Shown: positions 35,731 to 44,630, counted from the stretch's first letter. The stretch: 55,780 bases of DNA from Bacteroidota bacterium (GCA_013285915.1 JABDGS010000012.1:1-55780); one strand, 5' to 3'. Notes: generated by a model not told the origin, from the letters alone. Translations and numbers: made by a program.

Positions 35731-36630
35731 ATGGCAATACAATGGCAGGGTGTTTTTCCCGCAGTAACTACCAAGTTTACTCCTGGCGACACGCTTGATA
35801 TAGAGATGTTTACCAAAAACATACAGGCCCAGGTTGATGCAGGTGTGCATGGTATAGTGCTTGGCGGTACTTTAGGAGAAGCGAGCGTGCTAACGTCAGC
35901 AGAAAAAGAAACGCTTGTAAAAACAACCTTGCAGGTGGTTGATGGTAAAGTGCCTGTTGTACTGAATATTGCTGAAGGCAGCACGGCTGTTGCGGTTGAA
36001 GAAGCACGCAAGGCTGAACGCTGGGGTGCAGCGGGGCTTATGCTGCTGCCACCCATGCGCTACAAAGCTGATGACAGGGAAACCGTTACCTATTTTAAAA
36101 CCATTGCTGCTGCCACACCGCTGCCTATAATGATATATAATAACCCGGTTGATTATAAAATTGAAGTTACACTGGATATGTTTGAGCAGCTTGCAGAATG
36201 CCCGACAATACAGGCGGTAAAGGAATCAACAAGGGATGTAAGTAACGTTACGCGGATGATAAACAGGTTTGGTAAACGCTTTAATATACTTTGCGGGGTG
36301 GACACTATTGCAATGGAGGAACTTTTACTTGGTGCAGATGGCTGGGTTGCGGGGCTGGTGTGTGCCTTTCCCGAAGAGACGGTTGCAGTGTATAATTTGT
36401 CCAAAGCAGGCAGAATAGCCGAAGCTGCTGCAATTTACCGCTGGTTTATGCCGCTGCTTGAACTTGATATACAACCAAAACTGGTGCAATACATAAAACT
36501 TTGCGAAGCTGAAGTTAGCCTGGGTACCGAGCATGTGCGTGCACCACGTTTGACGCTTGTTGGCACCGAGAGAGAAAGAATTTTGAAAATTATACGTACT
36601 GCGCTGGCAACCAGGCCGGTATTGGGTTAG
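35731..36630 (+). CDS. Dihydrodipicolinate synthase/N-acetylneuraminate lyase family protein
   Basis: A 299-residue class I aldolase-type enzyme of the DapA superfamily. It has the glycine-rich GIVLGGTLGEASVL (GTTGE-like), Tyr in PIMIYNNPVDYK and the Schiff-base Lys in IQAVKESTRDVSNV. The long C-terminal part (VQYIKLCEAEVSLGTEHVRA) differs from true DapA and resembles the group that includes 1-pyrroline-4-hydroxy-2-carboxylate deaminase and sugar-acid aldolases. Its position after glucokinase does not settle the substrate. I would not call it dapA. Confidence 0.85.
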   Translation: MAIQWQGVFPAVTTKFTPGDTLDIEMFTKNIQAQVDAGVHGIVLGGTLGEASVLTSAEKETLVKTTLQVVDGKVPVVLNIAEGSTAVAVEEARKAERWGAAGLMLLPPMRYKADDRETVTYFKTIAAATPLPIMIYNNPVDYKIEVTLDMFEQLAECPTIQAVKESTRDVSNVTRMINRFGKRFNILCGVDTIAMEELLLGADGWVAGLVCAFPEETVAVYNLSKAGRIAEAAAIYRWFMPLLELDIQPKLVQYIKLCEAEVSLGTEHVRAPRLTLVGTERERILKIIRTALATRPVLG

Positions 36631-36637
36631 CAACAGG

Positions 36638-37405
36638 TTATTTTGCCATTCTTTTATATACTGTTACTTCCTGTCCATCGGGCGTGGCAATCGTTTGTAT
36701 AAAAGTATCCGCATCATTCATCACAACCTTTAGGGTAACCGTTTTACTAACGGTAGATGGCGTATTTGCCTCACGGATTGTTTCCGTAAGCGTTTCGGCC
36801 TGTAATGTAAAGGTGCCGTAAGAAACATAAGTGCTTTTTGCAAAGCCAGCAATATATTCTCCATAAGCAAAGCTCCCCTTATAAAAAGCTTTGTATTGCA
36901 CATCATTCCAATGTATTGTGTCTCTCCCTTTTATGGTGTAAGCAGATGCCTGTTTCCAAATGCCGTCAATTGGCGACGGGTTGCCGGCTGTAACAGGTTC
37001 ATATATTTCAGTTACCTGTACAGTGCCTTTGTCAATTATTACATTGCCTGCTAATGTTAGTGTTTCCGGCCCTTTGATCAGTTGTGCTGTATCAGCAAAA
37101 GCAACATCCCTTTGCATGGTATCTGATGCGCTGTAAATTGTATTTTCAAAGAGTGTATTGCCGTTAATAGTATAAGTGCCAACGCCAAACGAACCGCTTG
37201 CATTTGCGGGGCCAACGGCGGCAAACATCATAAAGCTGCCAGTATAAATCTTCAAAAGTTTGTTATAAGTTGCCGTGGTATCTATGCCAGCACCTTTAAA
37301 TGCCTGGGAGCGCATAGTATAAACACCATTAATGCTTATTGTTTCTTTTTTTTCGCTGCATGCGGCCAGCGTTACAACTGCTAATACGTGCCAAAGCCTT
37401 CTCAT
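36638..37405 (-). CDS. Lipoprotein with two tandem lipocalin-like units, function unknown
   Basis: A 255-residue lipoprotein (TLAACSEKK, Cys16). The mature part splits into two similar halves: INGVYTMRSQAF...YTGSFMMFAAV...GTYTINGNTL (about 25-135) and IDGIWKQASAYTIKG...YKGSFAYGEYI...GTFTLQAETL (about 145-250). This indicates an internal duplication of a lipocalin-like domain. Its stop is 7 bases from that of the DapA-like gene (convergent), and it is divergent from the amidase gene. Function unknown. Confidence 0.75.
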   Translation of the reverse strand: MRRLWHVLAVVTLAACSEKKETISINGVYTMRSQAFKGAGIDTTATYNKLLKIYTGSFMMFAAVGPANASGSFGVGTYTINGNTLFENTIYSASDTMQRDVAFADTAQLIKGPETLTLAGNVIIDKGTVQVTEIYEPVTAGNPSPIDGIWKQASAYTIKGRDTIHWNDVQYKAFYKGSFAYGEYIAGFAKSTYVSYGTFTLQAETLTETIREANTPSTVSKTVTLKVVMNDADTFIQTIATPDGQEVTVYKRMAK

Positions 37406-37480
37406 TCCAAATTTTCACGAAAGATAGGTAAAGTGGTGTATGGCTTTTTAACACACCTGTTTTTATTTTATCTTCATACC

Positions 37481-38689
37481 ATGAAATATGTATTGTTAGC
37501 TTGTGTGGCGTACAGCTTTTTATCGTGCAGGTCTCAAAATATAAACTTACCACCGGGCCAGCCGCCGGGTTTTTGGCTGGCACGCAGTAAAGGAAAGCTT
37601 ACCCAATTGGCGTACAGCCTTGGGCAGGACAGGCTTGGCAGCGCCAAAGAAGGTTATATTGATACCAATATTTTATTAAAAGTGATTGACAGCGTGGGCA
37701 GCCTTTACCAGGTACAGCTAAGCAAATACCATACAGCCTATTTAGCAAAGGCTGATGTTGAGCGGGACACCGCCAGCCACATGCGTCCATTTTACCTTAC
37801 ACAAAGCTGGCAGGAGAAGCCTGACACCGGTAAAAACGGCAAGCACGACTCGTTGTTTATAAGTATGGATGAAAAACTGCCATACAAAAGCTGGATGGAG
37901 ATAAACCCGGCTAAAATAATGATTGATATTTATGGCATTGAAAGTAACACCAACTGGATAACGCAGCTAACCAGTATTAAAGAAATAAAGAACGTTTATT
38001 TTAACCAGGTTGAAGATGATGTGGTGCGGGTAACCATTGAGTTAAAGCACCAGCAGCATTGGGGGTACACTATTGCATACAAAGGCAACTATCTTGTTGT
38101 TGCTGTAAAACGCCAGCCGGCAGATTTAAACATTCAAAAGCTGCGCATAGCCATTGATGCGGGGCATGGTGGCACCAATGTAGGGGCCGAAGGCGATAAA
38201 AGCCACGTAACTGAAAAAGAGTATACACTGCTGTTTGCAAAGGCCCTGCAAAAGTTTTTGAAAAGCAAAGGGGTGAAGGATGTGATAATGACGCGCACAA
38301 ACGATACTACCTTTGGCAATACCGACCGTGTTTTGTGGCTGCAGCAACAGCAACCCGATATGCTGGTTAGCCTGCACTTAAATTCTGCCGATGGGCAAAC
38401 AAGTGGCAGCAGTACCTATTACAAGCATATTGGTTTCAGGCCGTTGAGCACGTTTATTTTAAAAGAAATGCTGGCCGCCGGTATGGATGAGTATGGCAAT
38501 ACGGGCAATTTTAATTTTTTGCTAAACCAGCCTACTGATTTTCCCAATGCGCTGCTGGAAATTGCCTTCTTAAGTAATGAGAGGGATGAGAAGAAGATAT
38601 TGAAACCATCGTTTCACGCACTGGTGGCAAAACAGGTATACCAGGGGATGGTAGACTTTCTAAATAGTTGTAAAACGCCGGGGCAATAA
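37481..38689 (+). CDS. N-acetylmuramoyl-L-alanine amidase (Amidase_3), lipoprotein
   Basis: A 402-residue cell-wall amidase that cuts between N-acetylmuramic acid and L-Ala in peptidoglycan. The ATG at 37481 gives a lipoprotein signal (SFLSCRSQ, Cys16); an earlier in-frame ATG at 37388 would bury this signal, so I reject it. The Amidase_3 domain occupies about 215-395: zinc His in IAIDAGHGG, Glu in VTEKEYTL, second His in LVSLHLNSAD and the catalytic Glu in NALLEIAFLSN. All active-site residues are present, unlike the amidase-like domain at the window start. Confidence 0.92.
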   Translation: MKYVLLACVAYSFLSCRSQNINLPPGQPPGFWLARSKGKLTQLAYSLGQDRLGSAKEGYIDTNILLKVIDSVGSLYQVQLSKYHTAYLAKADVERDTASHMRPFYLTQSWQEKPDTGKNGKHDSLFISMDEKLPYKSWMEINPAKIMIDIYGIESNTNWITQLTSIKEIKNVYFNQVEDDVVRVTIELKHQQHWGYTIAYKGNYLVVAVKRQPADLNIQKLRIAIDAGHGGTNVGAEGDKSHVTEKEYTLLFAKALQKFLKSKGVKDVIMTRTNDTTFGNTDRVLWLQQQQPDMLVSLHLNSADGQTSGSSTYYKHIGFRPLSTFILKEMLAAGMDEYGNTGNFNFLLNQPTDFPNALLEIAFLSNERDEKKILKPSFHALVAKQVYQGMVDFLNSCKTPGQ

Positions 38690-38720
38690 ACAAAAAGGGA
38701 AACACTTAATAAGAAGTAAA

Positions 38721-38853
38721 TATTCAATAATCAATATTCAACACTCAATGTTCAAAAAGAACAGCTAAGCGCAGGGAACGGATTGAGTGGGTAATGGTTA
38801 ATGTAAAAACCAGCAAATATTTTTTTTAAAAATCAACATATTCAACATTCAAA
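38721..38853. repeat. ATTCAA-type A/T-rich repeats between amidase and Dabb genes
   Basis: TATTCAATAATCAATATTCA (from 38721) continues as ACACTCAATGTTCAA, and a second patch CAACATATTCAACATTCAAA lies at about 38834-38853, just before the Dabb gene. No coding potential; a degenerate repeat of unit ATTCAAC/ATCAAT. Confidence 0.4.
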
Positions 38854-38862
38854 TAACAGGCA

Positions 38863-39180
38863 ATGCAACTACAAAATGTATTTATCCATCATGTTTATTT
38901 TTTTCTGAAAGACAAGGGCAATACAGCACACCAGGCCGAATTGATTGAAGGCCTGCACAAGCTAAGCGCCGCACCGACCATTAAAGATTTTCATATTGGC
39001 ATACCTGCTGATACAAACCGCGATGTTATTGAGCGGGGTTATGCTGCATCATGGTGTGTACTGTTTGCCAATGCCGAAGACCAGGCAAGCTACCAGGTTG
39101 AACCAATACATTTAAAATTTGTGGATGAATGTAAGCACCTGTGGGAGCGGGTAATTGTGTATGATAGTGTTGATGCATAA
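38863..39180 (+). CDS. Dabb-family (stress-responsive alpha/beta barrel) protein
   Basis: A 105-residue protein with the Dabb ferredoxin-like fold: FIHHVYFFLKDKG at the start, LIEGLHKLSAAPTIKDFHIG in the middle and YQVEPIHLKFVDECKHLWER before the C-terminal strand VIVYDS. Dabb proteins are dimeric and some act as cyclases or oxygenases, but most are unassigned. No operon partner is evident. Confidence 0.82.
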   Translation: MQLQNVFIHHVYFFLKDKGNTAHQAELIEGLHKLSAAPTIKDFHIGIPADTNRDVIERGYAASWCVLFANAEDQASYQVEPIHLKFVDECKHLWERVIVYDSVDA

Positions 39181-39252
39181 CAGTTAGACCGGTTTCTAAT
39201 TTATTGTAAGGCAACGTGTTAGCAAGGGGTTTTTACTTAAGGGAAAAATGGC

Positions 39253-39260
39253 TATTTTTG
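39253..39260 (+). promoter_or_regulatory. -7 promoter element of antitoxin/PIN gene pair
   Basis: TATTTTTG, a perfect TAnnTTTG, ends 19 bases before the ATG at 39280. TTTT about 18 bases upstream is a poor -33 box. Confidence 0.45.
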
Positions 39261-39279
39261 TTAGATTAAAAGTCACCCA

Positions 39280-39504
39280 ATGACAGCAATTCCTTCAGGC
39301 AAACAAAAATCTTTGCTTGTTCAGATTATGAATGAGTTGGACGAGTTTTCCATAGAGGAAATGAGTTATGTGTTATACTGGCTAAAAGTAAAAAAGAAAT
39401 CTGCAGCGGCTACATATATTGATGGTACTGTAGTGCCTAATAATTTAACCCTTGATGATATTTATGCCGAGCGCGATGCAATGCGTAAAGAAAAGATACA
39501 ATAA
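39280..39504 (+). CDS. Putative antitoxin of a PIN-domain toxin pair
   Basis: A 74-residue protein with a helical N-terminal part (LLVQIMNELDEFSIEEMSYV) and an acidic/basic C-terminus (LTLDDIYAERDAMRKEK). Its role is inferred from size and from overlapping the PIN toxin frame by the shared base in TAATG (39502-39506), a classic toxin-antitoxin arrangement. I do not recognise a named DNA-binding fold. With the toxin frame broken, the antitoxin may now be orphaned. Confidence 0.6.
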   Translation: MTAIPSGKQKSLLVQIMNELDEFSIEEMSYVLYWLKVKKKSAAATYIDGTVVPNNLTLDDIYAERDAMRKEKIQ

Positions 39505-39911
39505 TGGATTTTTATAAATGGGTGATTGACCCCAATGTTATAATCAGTTATTGAATCTCTAAAAAGTTCCATCAATTACCGGCTTTAATTGAAAAATATA
39601 ATCTGGAGTTTTGTTCCAGCCAAAATTTGCTATCTGAGTTCTCGTCTGTAATAAAAAGAGAAAGAATAAGGCAATTTCTTTCTAAACCACCAGAGTTTTA
39701 TCTTGAAGAAATAAGTGAAATTTTGAATTTTTATGACATCGAAAAGCGGTTTGTTGGTTCGCCGGATATTCACGATGACTATTTAATTGATATTATTCTG
39801 CAAACAAACGCAATAGGCCTCGTTACCGGGGATAAGGCTTTACTGGCATGGAAAGAGCCCGCTATCCAAATTGTTTCATGGCTTGATTTTCAAATGACAT
39901 ATCCGTTATAA
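39504..39911 (+). pseudogene. PIN-domain toxin (VapC-like), nonsense codon at position 17
   Basis: From the ATG at 39504 the frame reads MDFYKWVIDPNVIISY, then TGA (39552-39554), then ISKKFHQLPALIEKYN and on to 39911 in the same frame, 135 codons in all. The product is a PIN ribonuclease of the COG1569 type: Asp in IDPN, Glu in LLSEF, Asp pair in IHDDYLI and Asp in TGDKALL form the acidic site. Relatives have Leu or another hydrophobic residue at the stop position, so one base change (for example TTA to TGA) explains it. The rest is undamaged, so the lesion is recent, or a base error. A downstream restart would lack the first Asp. Confidence 0.72.
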
Positions 39912-39948
39912 ATAAACGCCGGGATATCATAGTCCCGGCGTTTATTTA
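39909..39948. terminator. Bidirectional terminator between PIN and GH172 genes
   Basis: A perfect 16-bp stem (TAAATAAACGCCGGGA and its complement) with an 8-base loop starts within the PIN stop codon. A/T tails on both sides suit the two converging genes. Confidence 0.85.
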
Positions 39949-40011
39949 TAACCTGTTTCAAATCCTTATTGTCCCAAAAATCCATTCTAAATCTCATTGA
40001 TCGTGGTTCTC

Positions 40012-41172
40012 TTATCTCACCTCCAGTTCATCCTTTGTAGGCAGCGGCGGGAAGGGATTGTGCGGCTCTGATTGGTACCAATATGATACCGAGGCTATAT
40101 CGTCCCTGCGGGGCAGGTAGCGCCCGTCCTGGTGCCAGCCAATATCCTGTATGGTAACCTTAAGGCCGTTATTAAAACGTATAGGGTCGGTTATATGCCA
40201 GCGGTACATGCCAAAGCGTTGCATAATATCATAATGGCCATCACCACGTATTACCTGTGGTACACCGGTGTATGGGCTGCAGAATACAGTATATTCCGAT
40301 CCTTCCTGTCCATTCTCACGCTTTTGCCTTGAATCAAAATCGTATGAGCCGCAGAAATAATCCTCAGTACCGGTGCCGCATATTGTAGGGAATTTTGTAT
40401 CTCCATCCATAAAGAATTTTATTTCCCCTTCACCCCACCAGCCGTTATCGTAAGCGCCAAATGCAATATAGGTGCCTACGTACTGGCCTTTACCCTGTAT
40501 ACTGTCAACAAGGGTGTAATCCTGTTTAAAAGGCAAGGGGTTAGTGCGGCGGTATTGTGCGTGAAAATAAGCGGCGTCACTTGGCACTTCGGTTAGCAAA
40601 TAATCAACCTGGTAATACAGTACCATGTCATCGTTAGCAATATTCTCTAATGTTATTTTACATTTTTTCCTGAAAGGCATTGGCCAGTAACTGTTAAATG
40701 CGCTGCCCGGGTTTACTACAATAGGCAGCGATGCTACCTGCGCATATTTGCCCCAGCCCATACAGAAAAAATCGCCAACGGGTACTTCAACGCTTGGGGT
40801 GGTTTCATCGTCCCAATAAATCCTGAATATTTCAAACCGCCAGTTACCTGTAGGCGTCATCCAAATATGCTGTATGCTGCCACTGCTGTCAATTTCAGCA
40901 ACAGTATAGGTGGTATGCTTTTTTATAACAACACTTGGGCTCATTTTCCATGTTTGGCCCAGTTCGCGTGCGGGGCCAAAGCCCGTACCGGTTGTTGCCA
41001 TGCCACCCTTACCTTTTGCACCGTCAAAATTTTCAGGGCTTATGCTGCGGCTTCGCGCATCAGACAGCATAAAAATGTTGCCAAGGTTTACACCTGTGCC
41101 ATTAAATTTTTGACCATATACGGTTGGTGTAATAATACATGCTGCAATAAGCATGGCAAGCAGTTGTTTCAT
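40012..41172 (-). CDS. GH172/DUF2961 glycoside hydrolase
   Basis: A 386-residue secreted protein with signal peptide (MKQLLAMLIAACIITPTVYGQ). The DUF2961 domain fills the mature part: IWMTPTGNWRFEIFRIYWDD, VPVGDFFCMGWGK, SYWPMPFRKKCKITLEN, WWGEGEIKFFMDGD and GTGTEDYFCGSYDF. Characterised GH172 members act on fructofuranoside or arabinofuranoside linkages; conserved acidic residues in GEGEIKFF and GTEDYF are the likely catalytic ones. It is single, without Sus neighbours. Specificity is unknown. Confidence 0.88.
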   Translation of the reverse strand: MKQLLAMLIAACIITPTVYGQKFNGTGVNLGNIFMLSDARSRSISPENFDGAKGKGGMATTGTGFGPARELGQTWKMSPSVVIKKHTTYTVAEIDSSGSIQHIWMTPTGNWRFEIFRIYWDDETTPSVEVPVGDFFCMGWGKYAQVASLPIVVNPGSAFNSYWPMPFRKKCKITLENIANDDMVLYYQVDYLLTEVPSDAAYFHAQYRRTNPLPFKQDYTLVDSIQGKGQYVGTYIAFGAYDNGWWGEGEIKFFMDGDTKFPTICGTGTEDYFCGSYDFDSRQKRENGQEGSEYTVFCSPYTGVPQVIRGDGHYDIMQRFGMYRWHITDPIRFNNGLKVTIQDIGWHQDGRYLPRRDDIASVSYWYQSEPHNPFPPLPTKDELEVR

Positions 41173-41307
41173 ATATTGGTTGTTTACGTGACTATTGAAG
41201 GTTTTAAAGATAAGAGAAAAATGCGATTTGCAACAGCCACGTAAAAATTGCCAACCAACGGTATGTTCAACCGCTAAAACCGCTGTAGTGAATAGTCTAA
41301 TATATGT

Positions 41308-41832
41308 TTAAAACAGCTTTACAGCCAGTGAAAAATTAAAGTAGCCAAAACTTTTATTGCTTATATCATCATGCTGAAAAATATTGGTAAAGCAAATCTT
41401 AACGGCAAGCTGCCTGCCTTTTACAAGATAATATCCAACACCCGGCTTTATACCCAGGTAAGTGCTATTATTAAAGAATGCAGGCCCGAGTGTGAATGTT
41501 GCAAATACCCGCTTTGATGGCTGCGTATATATGCCTGCAAAAACGGTAACAACTTCATCCTTGCTGTAAATAGGTTTATTGCCGTCCGCCACGTACAACT
41601 GTTTTGTGCCGCCAAAAACTTCACCGTTCACATCCAAAGCGGCACGAAGCCACGTTTTAGTACGAATATATAATTGCAGCCCGGCACCAAAGCCTACAGC
41701 ATTGTTCGCCAAAGTCCGGTCGTACATGGTTGAGTTCACATTAAAAGCCACATAAGCCGAAACCGGCCTGTCTGCCTGGCAAAAGCAATGGATTGAAAGT
41801 AATAGCGTGGTAAAGCAAAAGAAGGTCTTCAT
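41308..41832 (-). CDS. Predicted small outer-membrane beta-barrel protein
   Basis: A 174-residue protein with signal peptide (MKTFFCFTTLLLSIHCFCQA) and alternating hydrophobic/polar strands ending with a C-terminal aromatic (FNFSLAVKLF), the typical last strand of an outer-membrane barrel. Segments such as AVGFGAGLQLYIRTKTWL and FGYFNFSLAV support a barrel of about eight strands. No specific family recognised. Confidence 0.6.
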   Translation of the reverse strand: MKTFFCFTTLLLSIHCFCQADRPVSAYVAFNVNSTMYDRTLANNAVGFGAGLQLYIRTKTWLRAALDVNGEVFGGTKQLYVADGNKPIYSKDEVVTVFAGIYTQPSKRVFATFTLGPAFFNNSTYLGIKPGVGYYLVKGRQLAVKICFTNIFQHDDISNKSFGYFNFSLAVKLF

Positions 41833-41930
41833 TCATTAATGACTTACAAAACCCACACAATATTGCATTAGACCCGCTGGAAACATCCAAAACAGGAATA
41901 TACAAACTTGCGGTTTTTAAAAGCGGGTCA

Positions 41931-42362
41931 TTACTTCACCACCAACTTAGCTTCTGCAAGAAATACTTTAGCAACCCTTGAACCCAAAATAGTTTTTGAT
42001 AAATTGCCCTGCGGGGAGAAGAAAAGCAGTGAAGGGTAACCGTCAATAGAAGTAAGCCTTTTTGCCAGGCCCGGCCCTTCACCTTTTTCCATATCAACCC
42101 TTATCGATACAAATTTTGCGTTAAAATACTTTGCAACATCACGATTAGTAAAAACCTCTGCCTCCATGGTTTTGCAGGGGCCGCACCAGCTTGCATAAGC
42201 ATCCAGGAAAATGTGTTTGTTTTCTTCTTTAGCTTTTTTGACGGCTTCGGCAAAAGTGCCGTTGAAAAAATTGATGGCGGTATCGCCTTTCTGCGCTTTG
42301 CTATAACAAGCGCTCAAAATAAACATTGCAGCAATCAACAACTTTTTAATAACAGGTTTCAT
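41931..42362 (-). CDS. Thioredoxin-family lipoprotein
   Basis: A 143-residue periplasmic thioredoxin-like protein. The start has a lipoprotein-type signal (FILSACYS, Cys19). The active site is ASWCGPCKTM (Cys60/Cys63), followed by EVFTNRDVAKYFNAKFVSIR and cis-Pro in GYPSLLFF. This matches the Thioredoxin_7/DsbD-gamma-like group, which handles disulfide exchange in the envelope. It has no electron-donor gene beside it. Confidence 0.88.
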   Translation of the reverse strand: MKPVIKKLLIAAMFILSACYSKAQKGDTAINFFNGTFAEAVKKAKEENKHIFLDAYASWCGPCKTMEAEVFTNRDVAKYFNAKFVSIRVDMEKGEGPGLAKRLTSIDGYPSLLFFSPQGNLSKTILGSRVAKVFLAEAKLVVK

Positions 42363-42448
42363 AATTATTTGTTTTTACCAAATAACGTATGAATGTAACC
42401 TGTAAACAAAGTAAACCACACAGGACGATGAGTTTATAGGATGAGTTG

Positions 42449-43357
42449 TTATAGCTTGCCAGTTACCGCTTTAAGATTTTGCCTGTATGTGCGGCTTAAC
42501 CGTGTTTGCATGCCGTTTGTGAGGGCAAGTGTATAGTCGCCGTTTAACAACGACTTTACAGCAGAAATAAAGTTTGTATTTACAATGCAGGAACGATGGA
42601 CCCTTTTAAAATAAAAAGGGGCTGTTTTTTCAATATCACGCATCAGCATCGTTATTAAATAGCTGTTGCCTGCTGTAATAACTTTAACATAAGCGCCTTC
42701 GGCTGCAAAACATATTATTTCCTCATACTTTAGTAACGTAGTTTTTTGCCCGGCTTTAACAGCAAGGGTTTCATTTGCCGGTTGTTTAAAGGCTGCCTGT
42801 ATTTTTCCGCGCAATATTTCTGCATCATTCTGTGATTGTACCAGCAATTTTTCAAGCGCATCAGCTTGTTTATTTGCATCAGTTGAGCGATCATAATAGT
42901 CCCAAACATAGTACATAAGTACCGTTGCGGTGTATATGAAGAGGTTGAGCAAAAATGAATCATTCTTTACGGTATTAAAAAGGTTCCATAAACGTTGGTC
43001 GCGCAAATGAATGGAACTGAGCACCGCAACAGATATTCCGCAATGCAACAACAGGTATGCTCCAAGACCCATTATTTGCACTGCCAAAAATTTGGGCCAT
43101 TCATTTAATTCTACCTGTAACTTTTTAACAAATACTACTAAAAAAGGGGCAAGCAACAGGCGCACTGCCCAAAAAACAGCCGTGTATTGTATGGTTGCTT
43201 CGTGCCACCCCCGTGCATAATAAAAGTAATTTTTGTAAACAATAATAAGCATGGGGAAAAAACACAAACTGCAGGCTAACAATTGCTTCTTCCGGGTTTG
43301 TATAAACGCCGGCAAATTAGCCGGTATAGTGAGATTGGGTTTGCTAAATGTAATCAT
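42449..43357 (-). CDS. Membrane-anchored LytTR-family transcriptional regulator
   Basis: A 302-residue protein. Four membrane segments lie in the first ~165 residues (LLACSLCFFPMLIIVY, FWAVRLLLAPFLVVFV, QIMGLGAYLLLHCGISVAVL, LFIYTATVLMYYVW), then a helical linker (about 170-195) and a LytTR DNA-binding domain (about 200-300: YEEIICFAAEGAYVKVITAG, RVHRSCIVNTNFI). It would sense at the membrane and bind DNA directly, without a kinase. No target is evident; the thioredoxin gene follows on the same strand after 86 bases. Confidence 0.87.
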   Translation of the reverse strand: MITFSKPNLTIPANLPAFIQTRKKQLLACSLCFFPMLIIVYKNYFYYARGWHEATIQYTAVFWAVRLLLAPFLVVFVKKLQVELNEWPKFLAVQIMGLGAYLLLHCGISVAVLSSIHLRDQRLWNLFNTVKNDSFLLNLFIYTATVLMYYVWDYYDRSTDANKQADALEKLLVQSQNDAEILRGKIQAAFKQPANETLAVKAGQKTTLLKYEEIICFAAEGAYVKVITAGNSYLITMLMRDIEKTAPFYFKRVHRSCIVNTNFISAVKSLLNGDYTLALTNGMQTRLSRTYRQNLKAVTGKL

Positions 43358-43484
43358 AAAACTAACTTGATTCCGGGCCTATATTACGCATTATTTATTA
43401 CTGGCTTTTGTGTTATTATACCAGCGGCAGGTAAGCGGGCAGGCAATTGTAGTACCTTTATTCTTTCCACATAATTAAAAAAAT

Positions 43485-43907
43485 ATGACCGGCACCGCCA
43501 ATACACTGCCTATTGAAATTCTTCGTTCAGCTAAATATATATTGCTGGTTGACTGGCCAAACCCCGGCGTACCAACTGCTTTATTGCAAGCGGGCTTTAC
43601 CGTGTTTAGTTACTCGCCGGGCGGGTATTCAAATACTGTTTTAATTAATGATGATGAAGTCTCCGGCAAAACCCGGCTGGTTTTTAATAAAATAGATGGC
43701 AAACCGGGACATATTGATATTGTTAACGTGTATAGGCCGGAAAAAGAGCTGCCGGGCATTACCGAAGAGCATGTTTTACCGCTTGGTGCTACTACGGTTT
43801 GGCTGCACCCGCCAGTAAGCTCTGACTGGGCGGCTGGATTTGCCCGCGACCATGGTTTAAATTTTGTGGAAGGGATGGATATTGCAGAATTGGCGAAAGA
43901 TTTATAA
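43485..43907 (+). CDS. CoA-binding-domain-like protein
   Basis: A 140-residue protein resembling the CoA_binding_2 (YccU-like) Rossmann domain: ILLVDWPNPGVPTALLQAGF at the nucleotide-binding turn, then IDIVNVYRPEKELPGI and TVWLHPPVSSDWA. Family members bind CoA non-covalently, with poorly known roles. Its 3' end overlaps the 3' end of the convergent nitrilase-like gene by 6 bases. Confidence 0.7.
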   Translation: MTGTANTLPIEILRSAKYILLVDWPNPGVPTALLQAGFTVFSYSPGGYSNTVLINDDEVSGKTRLVFNKIDGKPGHIDIVNVYRPEKELPGITEEHVLPLGATTVWLHPPVSSDWAAGFARDHGLNFVEGMDIAELAKDL

Positions 43908-44630
43908 ACTCCTTTCAATTATTTCCTGTGTTCCGGTATCAAATATTAAGATACCTTCTTTCCCGCCCTTTAACTGGCTAAGTAATTCGCCTTTGTTATT
44001 GAATACAGATGTTTTACCGGCACAATCTTCTCCATCGCAAGTGCCAATGCAATTTGACATCAATACGGTTGCATGGTACGTATTAGCAATGTAGCTGAGC
44101 CTTTCAAGCGCTTTGCCTATACCTGTTACAGACTTTGCCACACTTGCAATGTAAATACCAGCACTGCCGGCGAACGCTTTTTGTGTATGCGCATCAACCG
44201 AAATTTCATAACATATTGCAAGGGCTATATCGCCCTTATCACCCAATGATTGTATTGTGCTTTGGCCGCTTACAAAAAATGGCTCTTCATCAACATGTAT
44301 ATATTTTTTTGCGTATAGTTCTCTAACCTTACCTGGTTGAAAAATAACCAGGCCAATTGCCGGTTTATCGTCCCCTTGTATCGGTATGCCAACACCTATG
44401 GTTACATTTTTATCGTTACTTATTTGCTGAAAAGCATTCAGCCTGGCATCGTCTTTATCCATGGCCAGTTGTTTAGCAAGCGTTGGCTCATAACCTGTTA
44501 GCGACAATTCAGGAAAAATAATTACACCCGCACCTCCGGAAACAGCAAGGTTTATTAACTGAATATGCTTGTCAATATTAGCAGCAATATCACCCTTTAC
44601 CGGCCTTGTTTGTGCAACACAAATTTTCAT
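43902..44630 (-). CDS. Carbon-nitrogen hydrolase (nitrilase superfamily)
   Basis: A 242-residue cytoplasmic amidase of the nitrilase superfamily. The catalytic triad is visible: Glu in IIFPELSLTGY (about 41), Lys in YAKKYIHVDEE (about 109) and Cys in LAICYEIS (about 141). Length is slightly short of the usual ~265. Substrates in this group are omega-amides or carbamoyl compounds; the exact one is not deducible. It has a near-leaderless promoter. Confidence 0.87.
   Translation of the reverse strand: MKICVAQTRPVKGDIAANIDKHIQLINLAVSGGAGVIIFPELSLTGYEPTLAKQLAMDKDDARLNAFQQISNDKNVTIGVGIPIQGDDKPAIGLVIFQPGKVRELYAKKYIHVDEEPFFVSGQSTIQSLGDKGDIALAICYEISVDAHTQKAFAGSAGIYIASVAKSVTGIGKALERLSYIANTYHATVLMSNCIGTCDGEDCAGKTSVFNNKGELLSQLKGGKEGILIFDTGTQEIIERSL

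Noticed and set aside
35731-36630. Calling the DapA-like gene dapA (lysine biosynthesis)
   Set aside because: The C-terminal part differs from true DapA and no lysine or diaminopimelate genes are near; substrate left open.
37388-37480. An earlier ATG for the amidase at 37388
   Set aside because: It would bury the clear lipoprotein signal starting at 37481, and it overlaps the divergent lipoprotein gene.
41869-41930. Terminator with GACCCGCT / AGCGGGTC arms after the thioredoxin gene
   Set aside because: The loop is about 40 bases long and there is no good T run, so support is too weak.
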